Positions 51,413 to 59,476 of a stretch of DNA of 59,615 nt are shown piece after piece (the stretch's first letter is position 1; every line of letters starts with the position of its first letter). Below the pieces are notes generated by a model. That model ran no database searches, had not been told where the DNA came from, and saw only the letters and a list, made by a program, of their open reading frames with translations. The position numbers and the translations under genes are program-made. This DNA comes from Methanothrix harundinacea (GTDB taxonomy: Archaea; Halobacteriota; Methanosarcinia; Methanotrichales; Methanotrichaceae). The DNA is taken from positions 1 through 59,615 of the forward strand of contig LGFT01000011.1 of NCBI GenBank assembly GCA_001509375.1. The letters run 5' to 3'.

Positions 51413-52309
51413 TCACCAATCACCGAGTTCGCATCCGAGTGAATTGAAATAATTACTATTTTGTTCAATTATATCTGGAATAAGGTTTGCAAGCCAAACA
51501 TTGTAAAGGCCCAACTGAGGGCTCTCGTTATCAAACTCTCCTGAGTAGATTCCTATTAAATATTTTTTGATATTCATCAGATCTTCATAACTGATATTCG
51601 AACTTGGACGAACGATTGGTTTGGTAAGAACCGGACTACCACTTGTTCCTTTGTGAAGATGTGAATCGACGAGTATTTTTGGTCTTCTCATAAATGGAAC
51701 GGAATATACTGATGCTATTGTTGCGTTACGGGCAATAGGCAAATTATGGTATGTATCGCTATATCTCGGTGGACATCCAATTACAAGAACGGTGTCCCCA
51801 AATTTTAATATTTCAAGTGGTACGGGATTTATTGGGGCAGGTGATTGATGGAGGAAAGCATCTTCTGCAGCATTAATATCTAATGTCGATCGATCAGGAA
51901 TCAAATCGCTAGAACTGAATGGTTCTACTGTGTATTCTGATATATCATCTCCCAATAAAATAGCAACAACATCAATAATCTCTTTGTGATTATAACCAAA
52001 ATTATTCGAATGTTCTAGCAATAAAGGCTTTTTTGTGTCATTCTTATCATCATTGTAGAGTCGTATTTTGTAAAGTCTGTTTTCACTAAGATCCTTTCGA
52101 TCTATATGCAATTTCAAATCGAGTCGTTCTGGATAATAGCCCTCTTCTTCGTCGATAACTACATGTCGATTTGTGATAAAATATATTTTATCTCTATGTT
52201 TATAAAAGAATCCAGTCGCCTCGCCTATCGGATGTTCTCGACTATTATGGTCTCTACAGATGCAAGTTACCGGCGCTACTGCAAAGATCTCCTTATCATG
52301 AATTCTCAT
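51413..52309 (-). CDS. Trypsin-like serine peptidase domain protein, AT-rich
   Basis: A 298-residue protein with a chymotrypsin-fold peptidase domain. The catalytic triad can be placed as His49 (ITNRHVV), Asp113 (IIDVVAIL) and Ser223 (KGTSGSPVL). There is no signal peptide, so it should act in the cytoplasm. Start ATG 52309 gives MRIHDKEIFAVAPVTCICRD; a TTG five codons upstream is possible. Its G+C content is far below that of neighbours and it uses many AAT, ATA and TTT codons, so it was probably acquired by transfer. Cytoplasmic trypsin-like peptidases of this type are often found in defence islands; that role is inference. Confidence 0.75.
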   Translation of the reverse strand: MRIHDKEIFAVAPVTCICRDHNSREHPIGEATGFFYKHRDKIYFITNRHVVIDEEEGYYPERLDLKLHIDRKDLSENRLYKIRLYNDDKNDTKKPLLLEHSNNFGYNHKEIIDVVAILLGDDISEYTVEPFSSSDLIPDRSTLDINAAEDAFLHQSPAPINPVPLEILKFGDTVLVIGCPPRYSDTYHNLPIARNATIASVYSVPFMRRPKILVDSHLHKGTSGSPVLTKPIVRPSSNISYEDLMNIKKYLIGIYSGEFDNESPQLGLYNVWLANLIPDIIEQNSNYFNSLGCELGDW

Positions 52310-52350
52310 TAATAATTGCCCCAAAAAGAGTACAGATACTTACTGAATTT

Positions 52351-53541
52351 TTACTCATCCACCACCATCCCCATCAGCCTCCACCCCTCGACCTTGCCGT
52401 AGCCGCCGCGCGCCGCCTCCCGCTCGCTGAAGGCCTCCATCTCGTCGAGCTCGATCCCCGAGCCCATCACCGCGAAGGGGACGGGCTCTGCGGTGTGGGT
52501 CCGAAGGGCGATGGGGGTCGGGTGGTCGGGCAGGACCATGACGCGCCAGTTGAAGCCCGACTTTTCGAGCCCATCGAGGACAGGGCCGACGACCCTCGCG
52601 TCGAAGCGGCGGATCGCCTCGATCTTCTTGTCGAGATCGCCGTCGTGGCCCATCTCGTCGGGGGCCTCGACGTGGAGATAGACGAAGTCGACCCGGTCGA
52701 GGGCATCGAGGCAGGCGGCTACTTTTCCCTCATAGTTTGTGTCCAAAACTCCGGTGGCGCCGGGGACATCGATCACCTCAAGCCCCGCGTAGACCCCCAT
52801 CCCCTTGAGGAGGTCGACGGCGGAGATGACGGCGCCCTCTATGCCCCAGATCTCGCGGAACTTCGGCATCGAAGGGGCCTTCCCCTGCCCCCAGAGCCAG
52901 ATCATGTTGGCGGGCCGCTTCCCCTCCCTCTCGCGCCGCAGGTTGACCGGATGTTCTGTGAGGATCGGGACTGACGCCAGCATCATCTCGCGCAACTGGG
53001 CTGCGCCCTCGCCCTTCGGGAGGTGGTCGTCGATGAGCTGGCCAGAGATGTCGTGGGGCGGGGTGCAGTCTGCCAAAAGGCCATCGTTCTCCTCCTCGAC
53101 CAGGAGGTTTCGATAGCTAACGCCCGGATAGAGCTTGGCTTTGGGATCTGCTTTTGTGAGGGCTGCGATCAGCTCGCGCCCCTCCTCTGAGGAGATGTGA
53201 CCTGCGCTGTAGTCGACCATTATCCGCTTCTCGACGTCAACGTTCACGAGGTTGCACCGGAAGGCGACGTCCTCGGGACCCAGGGCCACGCCCATCGCCG
53301 CCGCCTCCAGAGGAGCGCGGCCGCTGTAGTACCTCTTCGGGTCGTATCCCATCACCGAGAGGTTCGCAACGTCGCTTCCCGGCGGCATGCCGACGGGGAC
53401 GTTTGTGGCAAGCCCGCCTCGCCCCCCGCGAGCGATCCTGTCCATGTTGGGGGTCTGTGCCGCCTCAAGAGGCGTCTTTCCGTCCAGCGCATCGATGGGA
53501 TGGTCTGCCATCCCGTCTCCCAGAAGTATCACAAGCTTCAT
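52351..53541 (-). CDS. apgM: 2,3-bisphosphoglycerate-independent phosphoglycerate mutase, archaeal type
   Basis: A 396-residue metalloenzyme of the alkaline phosphatase superfamily that interconverts 3- and 2-phosphoglycerate in gluconeogenesis. It starts MKLVILLGDGMADHPIDALD with a metal-binding Asp. The catalytic Ser is in VPVGMPPGSDVANLSVMGYD. Later metal ligands are in VEAPDEMGHDGDLDKKIEAI and VLPDHPTPIALRTHT. ATG 53541 with GGGAGGT just upstream is preferred over an upstream TTG. Confidence 0.93.
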   Translation of the reverse strand: MKLVILLGDGMADHPIDALDGKTPLEAAQTPNMDRIARGGRGGLATNVPVGMPPGSDVANLSVMGYDPKRYYSGRAPLEAAAMGVALGPEDVAFRCNLVNVDVEKRIMVDYSAGHISSEEGRELIAALTKADPKAKLYPGVSYRNLLVEEENDGLLADCTPPHDISGQLIDDHLPKGEGAAQLREMMLASVPILTEHPVNLRREREGKRPANMIWLWGQGKAPSMPKFREIWGIEGAVISAVDLLKGMGVYAGLEVIDVPGATGVLDTNYEGKVAACLDALDRVDFVYLHVEAPDEMGHDGDLDKKIEAIRRFDARVVGPVLDGLEKSGFNWRVMVLPDHPTPIALRTHTAEPVPFAVMGSGIELDEMEAFSEREAARGGYGKVEGWRLMGMVVDE

Positions 53542-53682
53542 TCTACCTCCCAAACCTCTTCGGCCTTCGATACTTTTCGCCTTGTGCGTCTTGCCTTCGC
53601 GTCCATCTTTATACGTGGCAGCGCGCGGTTCAACAGCGCCCGCTTGCTCACCTATCTCTACATCCTGTTGGTGCCGGCCTTC

Positions 53683-54441
53683 TCAAGTCTTTTCCAGTGG
53701 CAGCTCTCTTCCGGCCACCTCATAACGCAACCATATGGCGTCGCCCCTGACCCTCTCCATATGCGTCAGCCTGAGCTGGATGAATCCGTTGGCGGATTCG
53801 ACGTCTCCTTCGTCAAAAAGGCTTGTCCCTCTCCGCCCTCCTACGAGGGTGGGGCAGATGAGAACGCTCACCTCGTCGGCCAGACCCTCTCGCAGAAGAA
53901 CGCCGTTGAGCGTCCCCCCACAGTCTGTGCGCACAGACTTTACGCCGTATCGGGCGTTGAGCTCTTCGAGCGCCCGCCGGAGATCCACGTGATCGTCGCC
54001 GACGATGATGTATTCCAGATGTCTCTTCCCGAGATAATCCAGATACGAAGTCGGCGTAGCCTCTGAACAGAGCACCACTATCTTTCTCCACCACGGCTCC
54101 TGTTGAAGGAGCCGCCAATTGTGAATCCTGCCGCGACTGTCCGGAACGACGAGGAGGGGGCGCGGCTCATAAATCAGATCTTCCGTTCCAGGCGGGGGAA
54201 GCTTCTGGGGTGGGTCGGGCGCTTCCACGGCCGCCTCTTCGGGCTCGTGCCCACCCAAAACGATGATCGTCTCGCTCCCCATGAGGATGGCGTCAGCCTT
54301 CCAGCTGTAGGAGAGCTCATAGTACAAGAACATCGCATCGGGGGAATCGGAGACCCTGTCCAGCCGGCCATCAAGGCTCGAGAGGTTGTATATCGCGACT
54401 TTTGGCAATGTCGTTGCTTTCACCTTCTCGATTCCCCTCAC
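53683..54441 (-). CDS. RibD C-terminal domain-type reductase
   Basis: A 252-residue protein with the dihydrofolate-reductase-like fold of RibD/archaeal riboflavin reductases. It shows VAIYNLSSLDGRLDRVSDSP, ADAILMGSETIIVLGG, RPLLVVPDSRGRI and the key TDCGGTLNGVLLREGLADEV with ICPTLVGG. The family reduces the ribosyl side chain of a pyrimidine in flavin or F420/deazaflavin precursor synthesis. A 20-residue proline-rich insert (about 80-100) is unusual. The GTG at 54441 overlaps the mcrC stop as GTGA; a GTG six codons later is an alternative. Whether it is the main riboflavin enzyme or a paralogue cannot be told. Confidence 0.75.
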   Translation of the reverse strand: MRGIEKVKATTLPKVAIYNLSSLDGRLDRVSDSPDAMFLYYELSYSWKADAILMGSETIIVLGGHEPEEAAVEAPDPPQKLPPPGTEDLIYEPRPLLVVPDSRGRIHNWRLLQQEPWWRKIVVLCSEATPTSYLDYLGKRHLEYIIVGDDHVDLRRALEELNARYGVKSVRTDCGGTLNGVLLREGLADEVSVLICPTLVGGRRGTSLFDEGDVESANGFIQLRLTHMERVRGDAIWLRYEVAGRELPLEKT

Positions 54442-55169
54442 ACGAAGAAGGTGCTCATCCCAGATTCTGCCATCGCCTCTTTCGCCTTCTTCTTCGCCCT
54501 GGCCTTCCGCTCGGCCTCGGGCAACTCCTCCTCTTCCCTTCTTCTCTTCTCCTCCATCTCCATCCTGGCTAGGTGGTGGTTGAGGACCTTGGCGAGCCGG
54601 TTCAGCTTCTCCCTCTGACATGTAGCTCCCCTGGTGACGCCGTAGACGATGTCGACGACGGTTCCCAGAGTCTCGACCTTGTTCTTCGGCGGCGTCACGA
54701 GCCTCGTCTTGACCCCCACCTTCGCGAAGTCCTCGAAGTCGACGGGGCTCTGACATACGACCACCGCCGGTACGTCCGCCAGGGCCAAAACGTCCTTCGC
54801 CTTGTAGACGACGTGAGACCTGATATTCCCGAGGTGGATGACGGCGATCTTGTGCCTCTCGATCTGCTCGATCTCCTTGGGAGAGAGGCCGAAGGTCGGG
54901 CCAAATCCCCGAGATGCCGATGGGAAGTTATCGGGAACCCCTGCTCCCGACTCCAGGACGAGGACGCTCGTCTGGATTCCCTCCCGCCGGAGGCCGTAGG
55001 TGATCTCGCAAACGGGCTTGGTTATGTGCCTTCGCCCCGGAGACATGGCGATGGCGATTACATCTGGTCTGGAGGCCTCGGAGAGGGTTCCGCGCTGGGC
55101 GAGGCCACCGCCCTTGGCGAGCCCCATGCTCTCTCGGCAATCCACAACCTGGGTAGTCCTGCCGATCAT
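54438..55169 (-). CDS. mcrC: Methyl-coenzyme M reductase operon protein C (McrC) homologue
   Basis: A 243-residue methanogen protein. It starts MIGRTTQVVDCRESMGLAKG and has AIAMSPGRRHITKPVCEITY, FGLSPKEIEQIERHKIAVIH and QSPVDFEDFAKVGVKTRLVT, all McrC hallmarks. McrC belongs to the complex that activates MCR together with AtwA (encoded at 19297-21030). The C-terminal 50 residues are a Lys/Glu-rich helix not present in shorter McrC proteins. It is outside an mcr operon here. A TATA-like element at 55189-55199 lies about 25 nt upstream, so the mRNA may be nearly leaderless. Confidence 0.9.
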   Translation of the reverse strand: MIGRTTQVVDCRESMGLAKGGGLAQRGTLSEASRPDVIAIAMSPGRRHITKPVCEITYGLRREGIQTSVLVLESGAGVPDNFPSASRGFGPTFGLSPKEIEQIERHKIAVIHLGNIRSHVVYKAKDVLALADVPAVVVCQSPVDFEDFAKVGVKTRLVTPPKNKVETLGTVVDIVYGVTRGATCQREKLNRLAKVLNHHLARMEMEEKRRREEEELPEAERKARAKKKAKEAMAESGMSTFFV

Positions 55170-55233
55170 GAGAATAGTTCGGAGTCTAACGCATATTAGC
55201 CTTTGCCAGCCGTTTTTCGGATCCGTCCGCGTC

Positions 55234-55240
55234 CTTTAAG
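55234..55240 (+). promoter_or_regulatory. TATA-like box of dphB
   Basis: CTTTAAG is centred about 28 nt before the ATG at 55265, the usual archaeal distance to the transcription start, so this transcript is probably leaderless. The mcrC promoter faces the other way within the same 95-bp gap. Confidence 0.45.
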
Positions 55241-55264
55241 CCCCATGGCGCCAGATGTGATGGC

Positions 55265-56065
55265 ATGCTCTCTTTTGTTGGCCTGGGCCTCTACGATGAG
55301 AAGGATGTCTCCGTGAGAGGGCTCGAGACGATCAGAGAAGCCGATATGGTCTATGCTGAGTTCTACACCTCGAGGCTGATGGGCTCCTCGCATGAACAGC
55401 TCCGAGAGTTCTACGGCAAAGAAGTTCGTCTTCTCAGCCGGGAGGAGGTGGAGGTGAGCCCCGATGAGTGGATGAGCAACGCCCTGGATAAGAAGGTCGC
55501 ATTCCTCGTGGGGGGTGACCCCATGATCTCGACGACCCATCTGGACCTTCGTCTCCGAGCCCTAAAGATGGGGATCACTACCCGGATAGTCCACTCCTCC
55601 TCCATCGTAACCGCCGTCTCGGGGACCACCGGCCTTCAGAACTATCGATTCGGAAGGTCCACCTCGATACCCTACCCCTACTTAGCAGGAGGAAAGAGGA
55701 TCGTCGCTCAGAGCCCCTACGAGGTCGTCGTCGATAACCTCGAGCGGAACCTTCACACCCTCCTCTTCCTTGACATCCAGACGGATAGATTCATGACCGC
55801 CGGCGAGGGGGCGGCTCTACTACTGGAGATGGAGCGAAGTGCCGGTAGGGATCGACTGGCTTTCTCCCTCGGCGTTGGCGTGGCCAGGGCCGGATCCGAG
55901 GACGCCAAAGTATTGGCCGACTGGCTCCCGAGGCTTGCAGAGTGCGACCTGGGGGGGCCCCTCCACATCCTCGTAGTGCCGGCGAAGCTCCACTTTATGG
56001 AGGCCGAGGGGCTGGTGGCCTTGGCTGGGGCCCCTAAGGAGATCCAGGAGACGGCAGAACCCTGA
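55265..56065 (+). CDS. dphB: Diphthine synthase
   Basis: A 266-residue methyltransferase that adds methyl groups to the modified histidine of elongation factor 2 on the way to diphthamide. It starts [20 protein letters not shown], with the tetrapyrrole-methylase-fold motifs [37 protein letters not shown] and [20 protein letters not shown]. Length and order match archaeal DphB. Confidence 0.95.
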   Translation: MLSFVGLGLYDEKDVSVRGLETIREADMVYAEFYTSRLMGSSHEQLREFYGKEVRLLSREEVEVSPDEWMSNALDKKVAFLVGGDPMISTTHLDLRLRALKMGITTRIVHSSSIVTAVSGTTGLQNYRFGRSTSIPYPYLAGGKRIVAQSPYEVVVDNLERNLHTLLFLDIQTDRFMTAGEGAALLLEMERSAGRDRLAFSLGVGVARAGSEDAKVLADWLPRLAECDLGGPLHILVVPAKLHFMEAEGLVALAGAPKEIQETAEP

Positions 56066-56120
56066 CCGGGAAAGCTTTAATAATCTCTAGATATTCTCCC
56101 AGGAATACTGGAGGATTATA

Positions 56121-56303
56121 GTGCCCAAGATATCGGTGGAGATTCCCCAACACATCATCGATGACGTAAACCGCCACGTCGGAGACGACGGTAAGTTCGT
56201 AAACTTCTCCGACGCGGTCAGAACGGCCCTGAGGAAGATGTTGGACCAGCTCGACGAGATCGACCGCCGCCAGGGAAGGCTGAAGGAGGGAGGCGAGGAA
56301 TGA
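56121..56303 (+). CDS. Ribbon-helix-helix regulator upstream of the queuosine-type genes
   Basis: A 60-residue CopG/RHH-type protein, MPKISVEIPQHIIDDVNRHV followed by a second helix NFSDAVRTALRKMLDQLDEI. The first beta strand (KISVEIP) would contact DNA as a dimer. The start is a GTG at 56121 with GGAGG 7 nt upstream, and a TATA-like GCTTTAATAATC lies at 56074-56085. It overlaps queD by 4 nt, so it heads the queDCE operon and may control it. Confidence 0.82.
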   Translation: MPKISVEIPQHIIDDVNRHVGDDGKFVNFSDAVRTALRKMLDQLDEIDRRQGRLKEGGEE

Positions 56304-56650
56304 GGATGGGGCTATCCCTGGAGTTCGACGCGGCCCACCGACTTCCGGGCTACGACGGAAAGTGCTCGAGGGTCCACGGCCACACCTACGACGTGGAGGT
56401 GGTCTTGGAGGGTCCTGTGGACGATGAAAACGGCTTTCTGGTGGACTTTTACGATCTGAAACAGATCTTGAAATCTGTTTTGGAGGAGCTGGATCACCGG
56501 GACCTGAACGAGATTCTCAGTAACCCCACCGCGGAGAGGATTGCAGAGCACATAAAGGCCAGCCTTGAGAGCCAGCTTCTGGACAGATCCGCAAGCCTCG
56601 TATCAGTGAAGCTCTGGGAGGGAAAGAACAAGTGGGTTATGACCGAATGA
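56300..56650 (+). CDS. queD: 6-carboxy-tetrahydropterin synthase QueD
   Basis: A 116-residue enzyme of the 6-pyruvoyl-tetrahydropterin synthase family, second step of 7-deazaguanine synthesis from GTP. Zinc histidines are in FDAAHRLPGY and VHGHTYDVEV, and the catalytic Cys in GKCSRVHG. The end (SVKLWEGKNKWV) contains the substrate-binding Glu. It overlaps the RHH gene and queC. Confidence 0.93.
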   Translation: MRMGLSLEFDAAHRLPGYDGKCSRVHGHTYDVEVVLEGPVDDENGFLVDFYDLKQILKSVLEELDHRDLNEILSNPTAERIAEHIKASLESQLLDRSASLVSVKLWEGKNKWVMTE

Positions 56651-57324
56651 GGCCTGAGGCGGTGTGTCTCTCTTCCGGAGGTCTCGACTCGACGGTGGCG
56701 GCGGCCAAGGCCGTGCATGAAGGCTTTGAAATCCACTTAATCCACATCCAATACGGCCAGAAGGCAGAGAGAAAGGAAAAAAGGGCCGTCCAGGAGATCG
56801 GAAGATCCCTCGGCGCAGCCGAGGTCAAGTTCGTCCGGACCAATCTGTTCTGCGACCTGACGCCCCTGACGACGGCCGAGGCCCCCATCCCGACAGGGGA
56901 CGAGGTGGACATCGAGAGTCCCAAGTCCACGCCTTCCACCTGGGTCTATTGCAGAAACCTCGTCTTCGGCTCCATGGCCGCGGCCTACGCCGAGGCGATG
57001 GGGGCGGAATGCGTCTTCGTCGGCTTCAACGCCGAGGAGGGGAGATCCTACCCGGACAACAGGCCGGAGTTCGTTGCGAGGTTCAACTCTCTCCTGGAAA
57101 AGTCGGTCGCCTCCTTCAGCAGGCCACCGAGGATCGAGGCTCCCCTCGTCGACCTCCTAAAACCCGATATAGTGAAGCTGGGCTCGGAGCTCGGAGCGCC
57201 CATGGAGCTGACCTGGTCCTGCTACAGAGAAGGCGAGGTTCACTGCGGAGAGTGCGAGGCCTGTCAGCACCGAAGGCACGGATTTTTGGAGGCGGGCGTG
57301 GTTGACCCCACAGAGTATAGATGA
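56647..57324 (+). CDS. queC: 7-cyano-7-deazaguanine synthase QueC
   Basis: A 225-residue ATP-dependent enzyme that makes preQ0, the base later inserted into archaeal tRNA to become archaeosine. The PP-loop is LSSGGLDSTVAAAKAV. The zinc site has four Cys in SCYREGEVHCGECEACQHR. STPSTWVYCRNLVFGSMAAA is also conserved. ATG 56647 overlaps the queD stop as ATGA. Confidence 0.94.
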   Translation: MRPEAVCLSSGGLDSTVAAAKAVHEGFEIHLIHIQYGQKAERKEKRAVQEIGRSLGAAEVKFVRTNLFCDLTPLTTAEAPIPTGDEVDIESPKSTPSTWVYCRNLVFGSMAAAYAEAMGAECVFVGFNAEEGRSYPDNRPEFVARFNSLLEKSVASFSRPPRIEAPLVDLLKPDIVKLGSELGAPMELTWSCYREGEVHCGECEACQHRRHGFLEAGVVDPTEYR

Positions 57325-58069
57325 GATCGGCTTTCTAGGAGAGATATTCTCCTCATTTCAGGGCGAGGGCCCCCTGATAGGAAGAAGGCAGATCTTCGTC
57401 AGGACCGCAGGCTGCAACCTGAACTGCTCTTATTGCGATTCGCCGAAGTTTCGCCGGGACGTCAAATTTTGTGGGGTAGAAGATCCTTCAGTCCCGGGCC
57501 GTCTCAGGCAGGCCAAAAACCCGATAAATCTGAACTGGACGATGGACCAGGTTCTAGCCCTCTGGACCATCGGCACTCACAGCGTCTCAATAACCGGGGG
57601 CGAGCCCCTCTGCCAACCACAGTTCGTGGAGGCCCTGGCCATGAGCTGCTCCGAGGAGAACCTGCCCGTATACCTCGAGACGAACGGCTTTTCTCGAAGT
57701 CGCTTCTCGAGGCTGATCGACTGGATCGACTTTGCGGCCGTCGACATCAAGCTCCCAAGCCACAGGGCGTGTCCCACCCACGAATGGAGCTGCCTTGTTG
57801 AAAACGAGCTTGCCTGCATCGAGGGCGCATGCAGAGCTGGGATCGCCACCATAGCCAAGGCGGTGATCCTGGATTCGACGTCAATGGAGGAGATAGAACA
57901 ACTCTGCCGCCGTCTCGAAGGTCTGGAGGTGGCCTTTGTCCTCCAGCCGGCTTCGGGAAGGGGGAGACCGGTTCCAGAGAGGCTGATGCGCCTCCACGAA
58001 GTCGCATCAGAGCATCTGAGAGAGGTGGTGGCCATACCCCAAGCCCATAAGATGATGGGCGTTCTCTGA
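57302..58069 (+). CDS. queE: 7-carboxy-7-deazaguanine synthase QueE
   Basis: A 255-residue radical SAM enzyme that forms the deazaguanine ring from carboxy-tetrahydropterin. It has FLGEIFSSFQGEGPLIGRRQ, the cluster motif CNLNCSYCDSPKF, HSVSITGGEPLCQPQFVEAL and LPVYLETNGFSRS. The start is a TTG at 57302 inside the end of queC (23-nt overlap), after a G-rich stretch. It completes the queDCE set. Confidence 0.93.
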   Translation: MTPQSIDEIGFLGEIFSSFQGEGPLIGRRQIFVRTAGCNLNCSYCDSPKFRRDVKFCGVEDPSVPGRLRQAKNPINLNWTMDQVLALWTIGTHSVSITGGEPLCQPQFVEALAMSCSEENLPVYLETNGFSRSRFSRLIDWIDFAAVDIKLPSHRACPTHEWSCLVENELACIEGACRAGIATIAKAVILDSTSMEEIEQLCRRLEGLEVAFVLQPASGRGRPVPERLMRLHEVASEHLREVVAIPQAHKMMGVL

Positions 58070-58105
58070 AAGGAGGAAGGCCCGAAATAACGTTCTCCTT
58101 CTTTA

Positions 58106-58486
58106 TCAGATCAGATCGACAGATTCGTCCTTCCTCTCAGCGATCCTCTCTCTTACCATTTCCCTTCTTTTCTCGGCGTTCTTGTCGTAAATCTCCTTGT
58201 AACGATCTGAACGCTCATTCTTCTCCCATCTCGCGACCCTCCTGTCGAGAGCCTCGAACATGTACTTCTCTGCGGCCTTGACCGTCTCAAGATCGCCCCG
58301 GAGAACCAGAATCTCCCGCTCTTCGGTATCTCCATCAATGAGGCCGATCTTGGCGTTCCGCCTCACCGGATCCAGCTCGAAGTTGTCCACCAGGTCCTGG
58401 ATTACGCTCAGGGGCATCCCGATGGGAATCGCCAGGTCGTAGAGCCCCGCAAGTTCTTCTTTGTTATCAATTTCAGCGTCGGCCAT
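58106..58486 (-). CDS. Hypothetical protein, helical and charged
   Basis: A 126-residue protein, ATG start at 58486. The N-terminal half looks like a small alpha/beta domain (LYDLAIPIGMPLSVIQDLVD, then REILVLRGDLETVKAAEKYM). The second half is a long charged helix (RRVARWEKNERSDRYKEIYD, KRREMVRERIAERKDE). There is no membrane segment or cysteine. I do not recognise the family, but composition and codon use support a real gene. It is convergent with queE. Confidence 0.72.
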   Translation of the reverse strand: MADAEIDNKEELAGLYDLAIPIGMPLSVIQDLVDNFELDPVRRNAKIGLIDGDTEEREILVLRGDLETVKAAEKYMFEALDRRVARWEKNERSDRYKEIYDKNAEKRREMVRERIAERKDESVDLI

Positions 58487-58618
58487 CCCATAATCACCTT
58501 TTAGTCCTCATCCCTTGAAGATTTAAGTCTGTCGAAAGGCCAGACCAAGAGTTTCAGAAGCCACCAGATCGGCATCTGTGAGCATTGCGCGTTAGCTGCG
58601 GCAAGCCAGCTAGAAATC

Positions 58619-58665
58619 CCTCGTCGTCCCAGGATGAGGATGGGGCAGCTCAATCCTGGACGAGG
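58619..58665 (+). ncRNA. Possible structured RNA: long inverted repeat
   Basis: CCTCGTC-gt-CCCAGGAT (from 58619) can pair with ATCCTGG-ACGAGG (58653-58665), leaving a loop of about 17 nt. A smaller AGCTG/CAGCT hairpin lies just before it near 58604-58611. It falls in a gene-free gap before tRNA-Ile. It could be a small RNA or part of a processing signal. No known family was recognised. Confidence 0.25.
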
Positions 58666-58722
58666 CCCGGAACCATTCTAGGGAAACTGTTATTAAGGGG
58701 TGGCTCAATCAGAAAGGCTGCC

Positions 58723-58800
58723 GGGCCCGTAGCTTAGCATGGTTGGAGCGCACGGCTGATAACCGTGAGGTCACGCGTTCGAATCGCGTCGGGCCCACCA
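58723..58800 (+). tRNA. tRNA-Ile (GAT)
   Basis: Acceptor arms GGGCCCG and CGGGCCC pair. The D arm is GCTTAGCATGGTTGGAGC. The anticodon stem CACGG/CCGTG frames the loop CTGATAA with anticodon GAT. The T arm is GCGCG-like (ACGCG-TTCGAAT-CGCGT). The discriminator A is followed by a genome-encoded CCA (58798-58800). No intron. A TTATTAAGG sequence about 30 nt upstream is a TATA candidate. Confidence 0.96.
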
Positions 58801-58894
58801 GAAACCAATTCGTCCGTTTCTTTCAAAAGTTTATAGGTTGTTTTATTTAAATCAAATCTGCTCATTTCTCAGAAGGCATTGTGGGAGCCGGGGA

Positions 58895-59356
58895 TTACTC
58901 TCCGGAGATGTCGCCCACGAGGGTCGTGTTCATCACGTAATTGAAGCCCAAGGCTGGGGTTCCGCACCACCCTGCCTGCTCGAGGATCCCCATGAAACAT
59001 ACGCCGATGAGCTTTTTGTGCTCGATCTTCCCGAGAAGATCGGCCATCTCCTCGATGCTAACCCCGATCTTCGGCATCGCCATCCCCCCCAGGATCACCA
59101 CCACGTCGGCATCTGCGCTGGTGGCATCGCCCAGCTCCATTCCGTATTCTGTGGCCACCATCTTTCTCGTCTTCTCGATGTTCAAGTTCGGGACGAAGGC
59201 GAGCTTCTTGTCCCTGATGGGAAAGGCCAGAAACTCGGCGAAAGGAGTGCAGAACCCCGGAGTCCCGACGAAGGTTATGCTCTCGTCGTCCTTCACCAGA
59301 TCTCGAAATCCGTTCAGCATTCCACCAAGTCCCTTGATATCGGTCATTTTCTTCAC
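58895..59356 (-). CDS. DUF2124 family methanogen protein
   Basis: A 153-residue protein of a small family known mainly from methanogens, function not established. The GTG at 59356 is chosen because GGAGG lies about 6 nt upstream; the ATG three codons later is too far from it. Visible features are ESITFVGTPGFCTPFAEFLA, KKLAFVPNLNIEKTRKMV and DADVVVILGGMAMPKIGVS, a Rossmann-like alternation. Cysteines in PGFCTP, GVCFMG and GWCGTP may matter for a metal or a redox function. Confidence 0.82.
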   Translation of the reverse strand: MKKMTDIKGLGGMLNGFRDLVKDDESITFVGTPGFCTPFAEFLAFPIRDKKLAFVPNLNIEKTRKMVATEYGMELGDATSADADVVVILGGMAMPKIGVSIEEMADLLGKIEHKKLIGVCFMGILEQAGWCGTPALGFNYVMNTTLVGDISGE

Positions 59357-59476
59357 AAAATCCCTCCGATACTCTAAGAACCCCCAAAGGTTTTAAGCTT
59401 TAACCTTTGACCTATCGAGCAGCTTTGCTCGGATTTCCGGGTAAATGAGAAAGATCGATATGATGATAGCTAGTGA

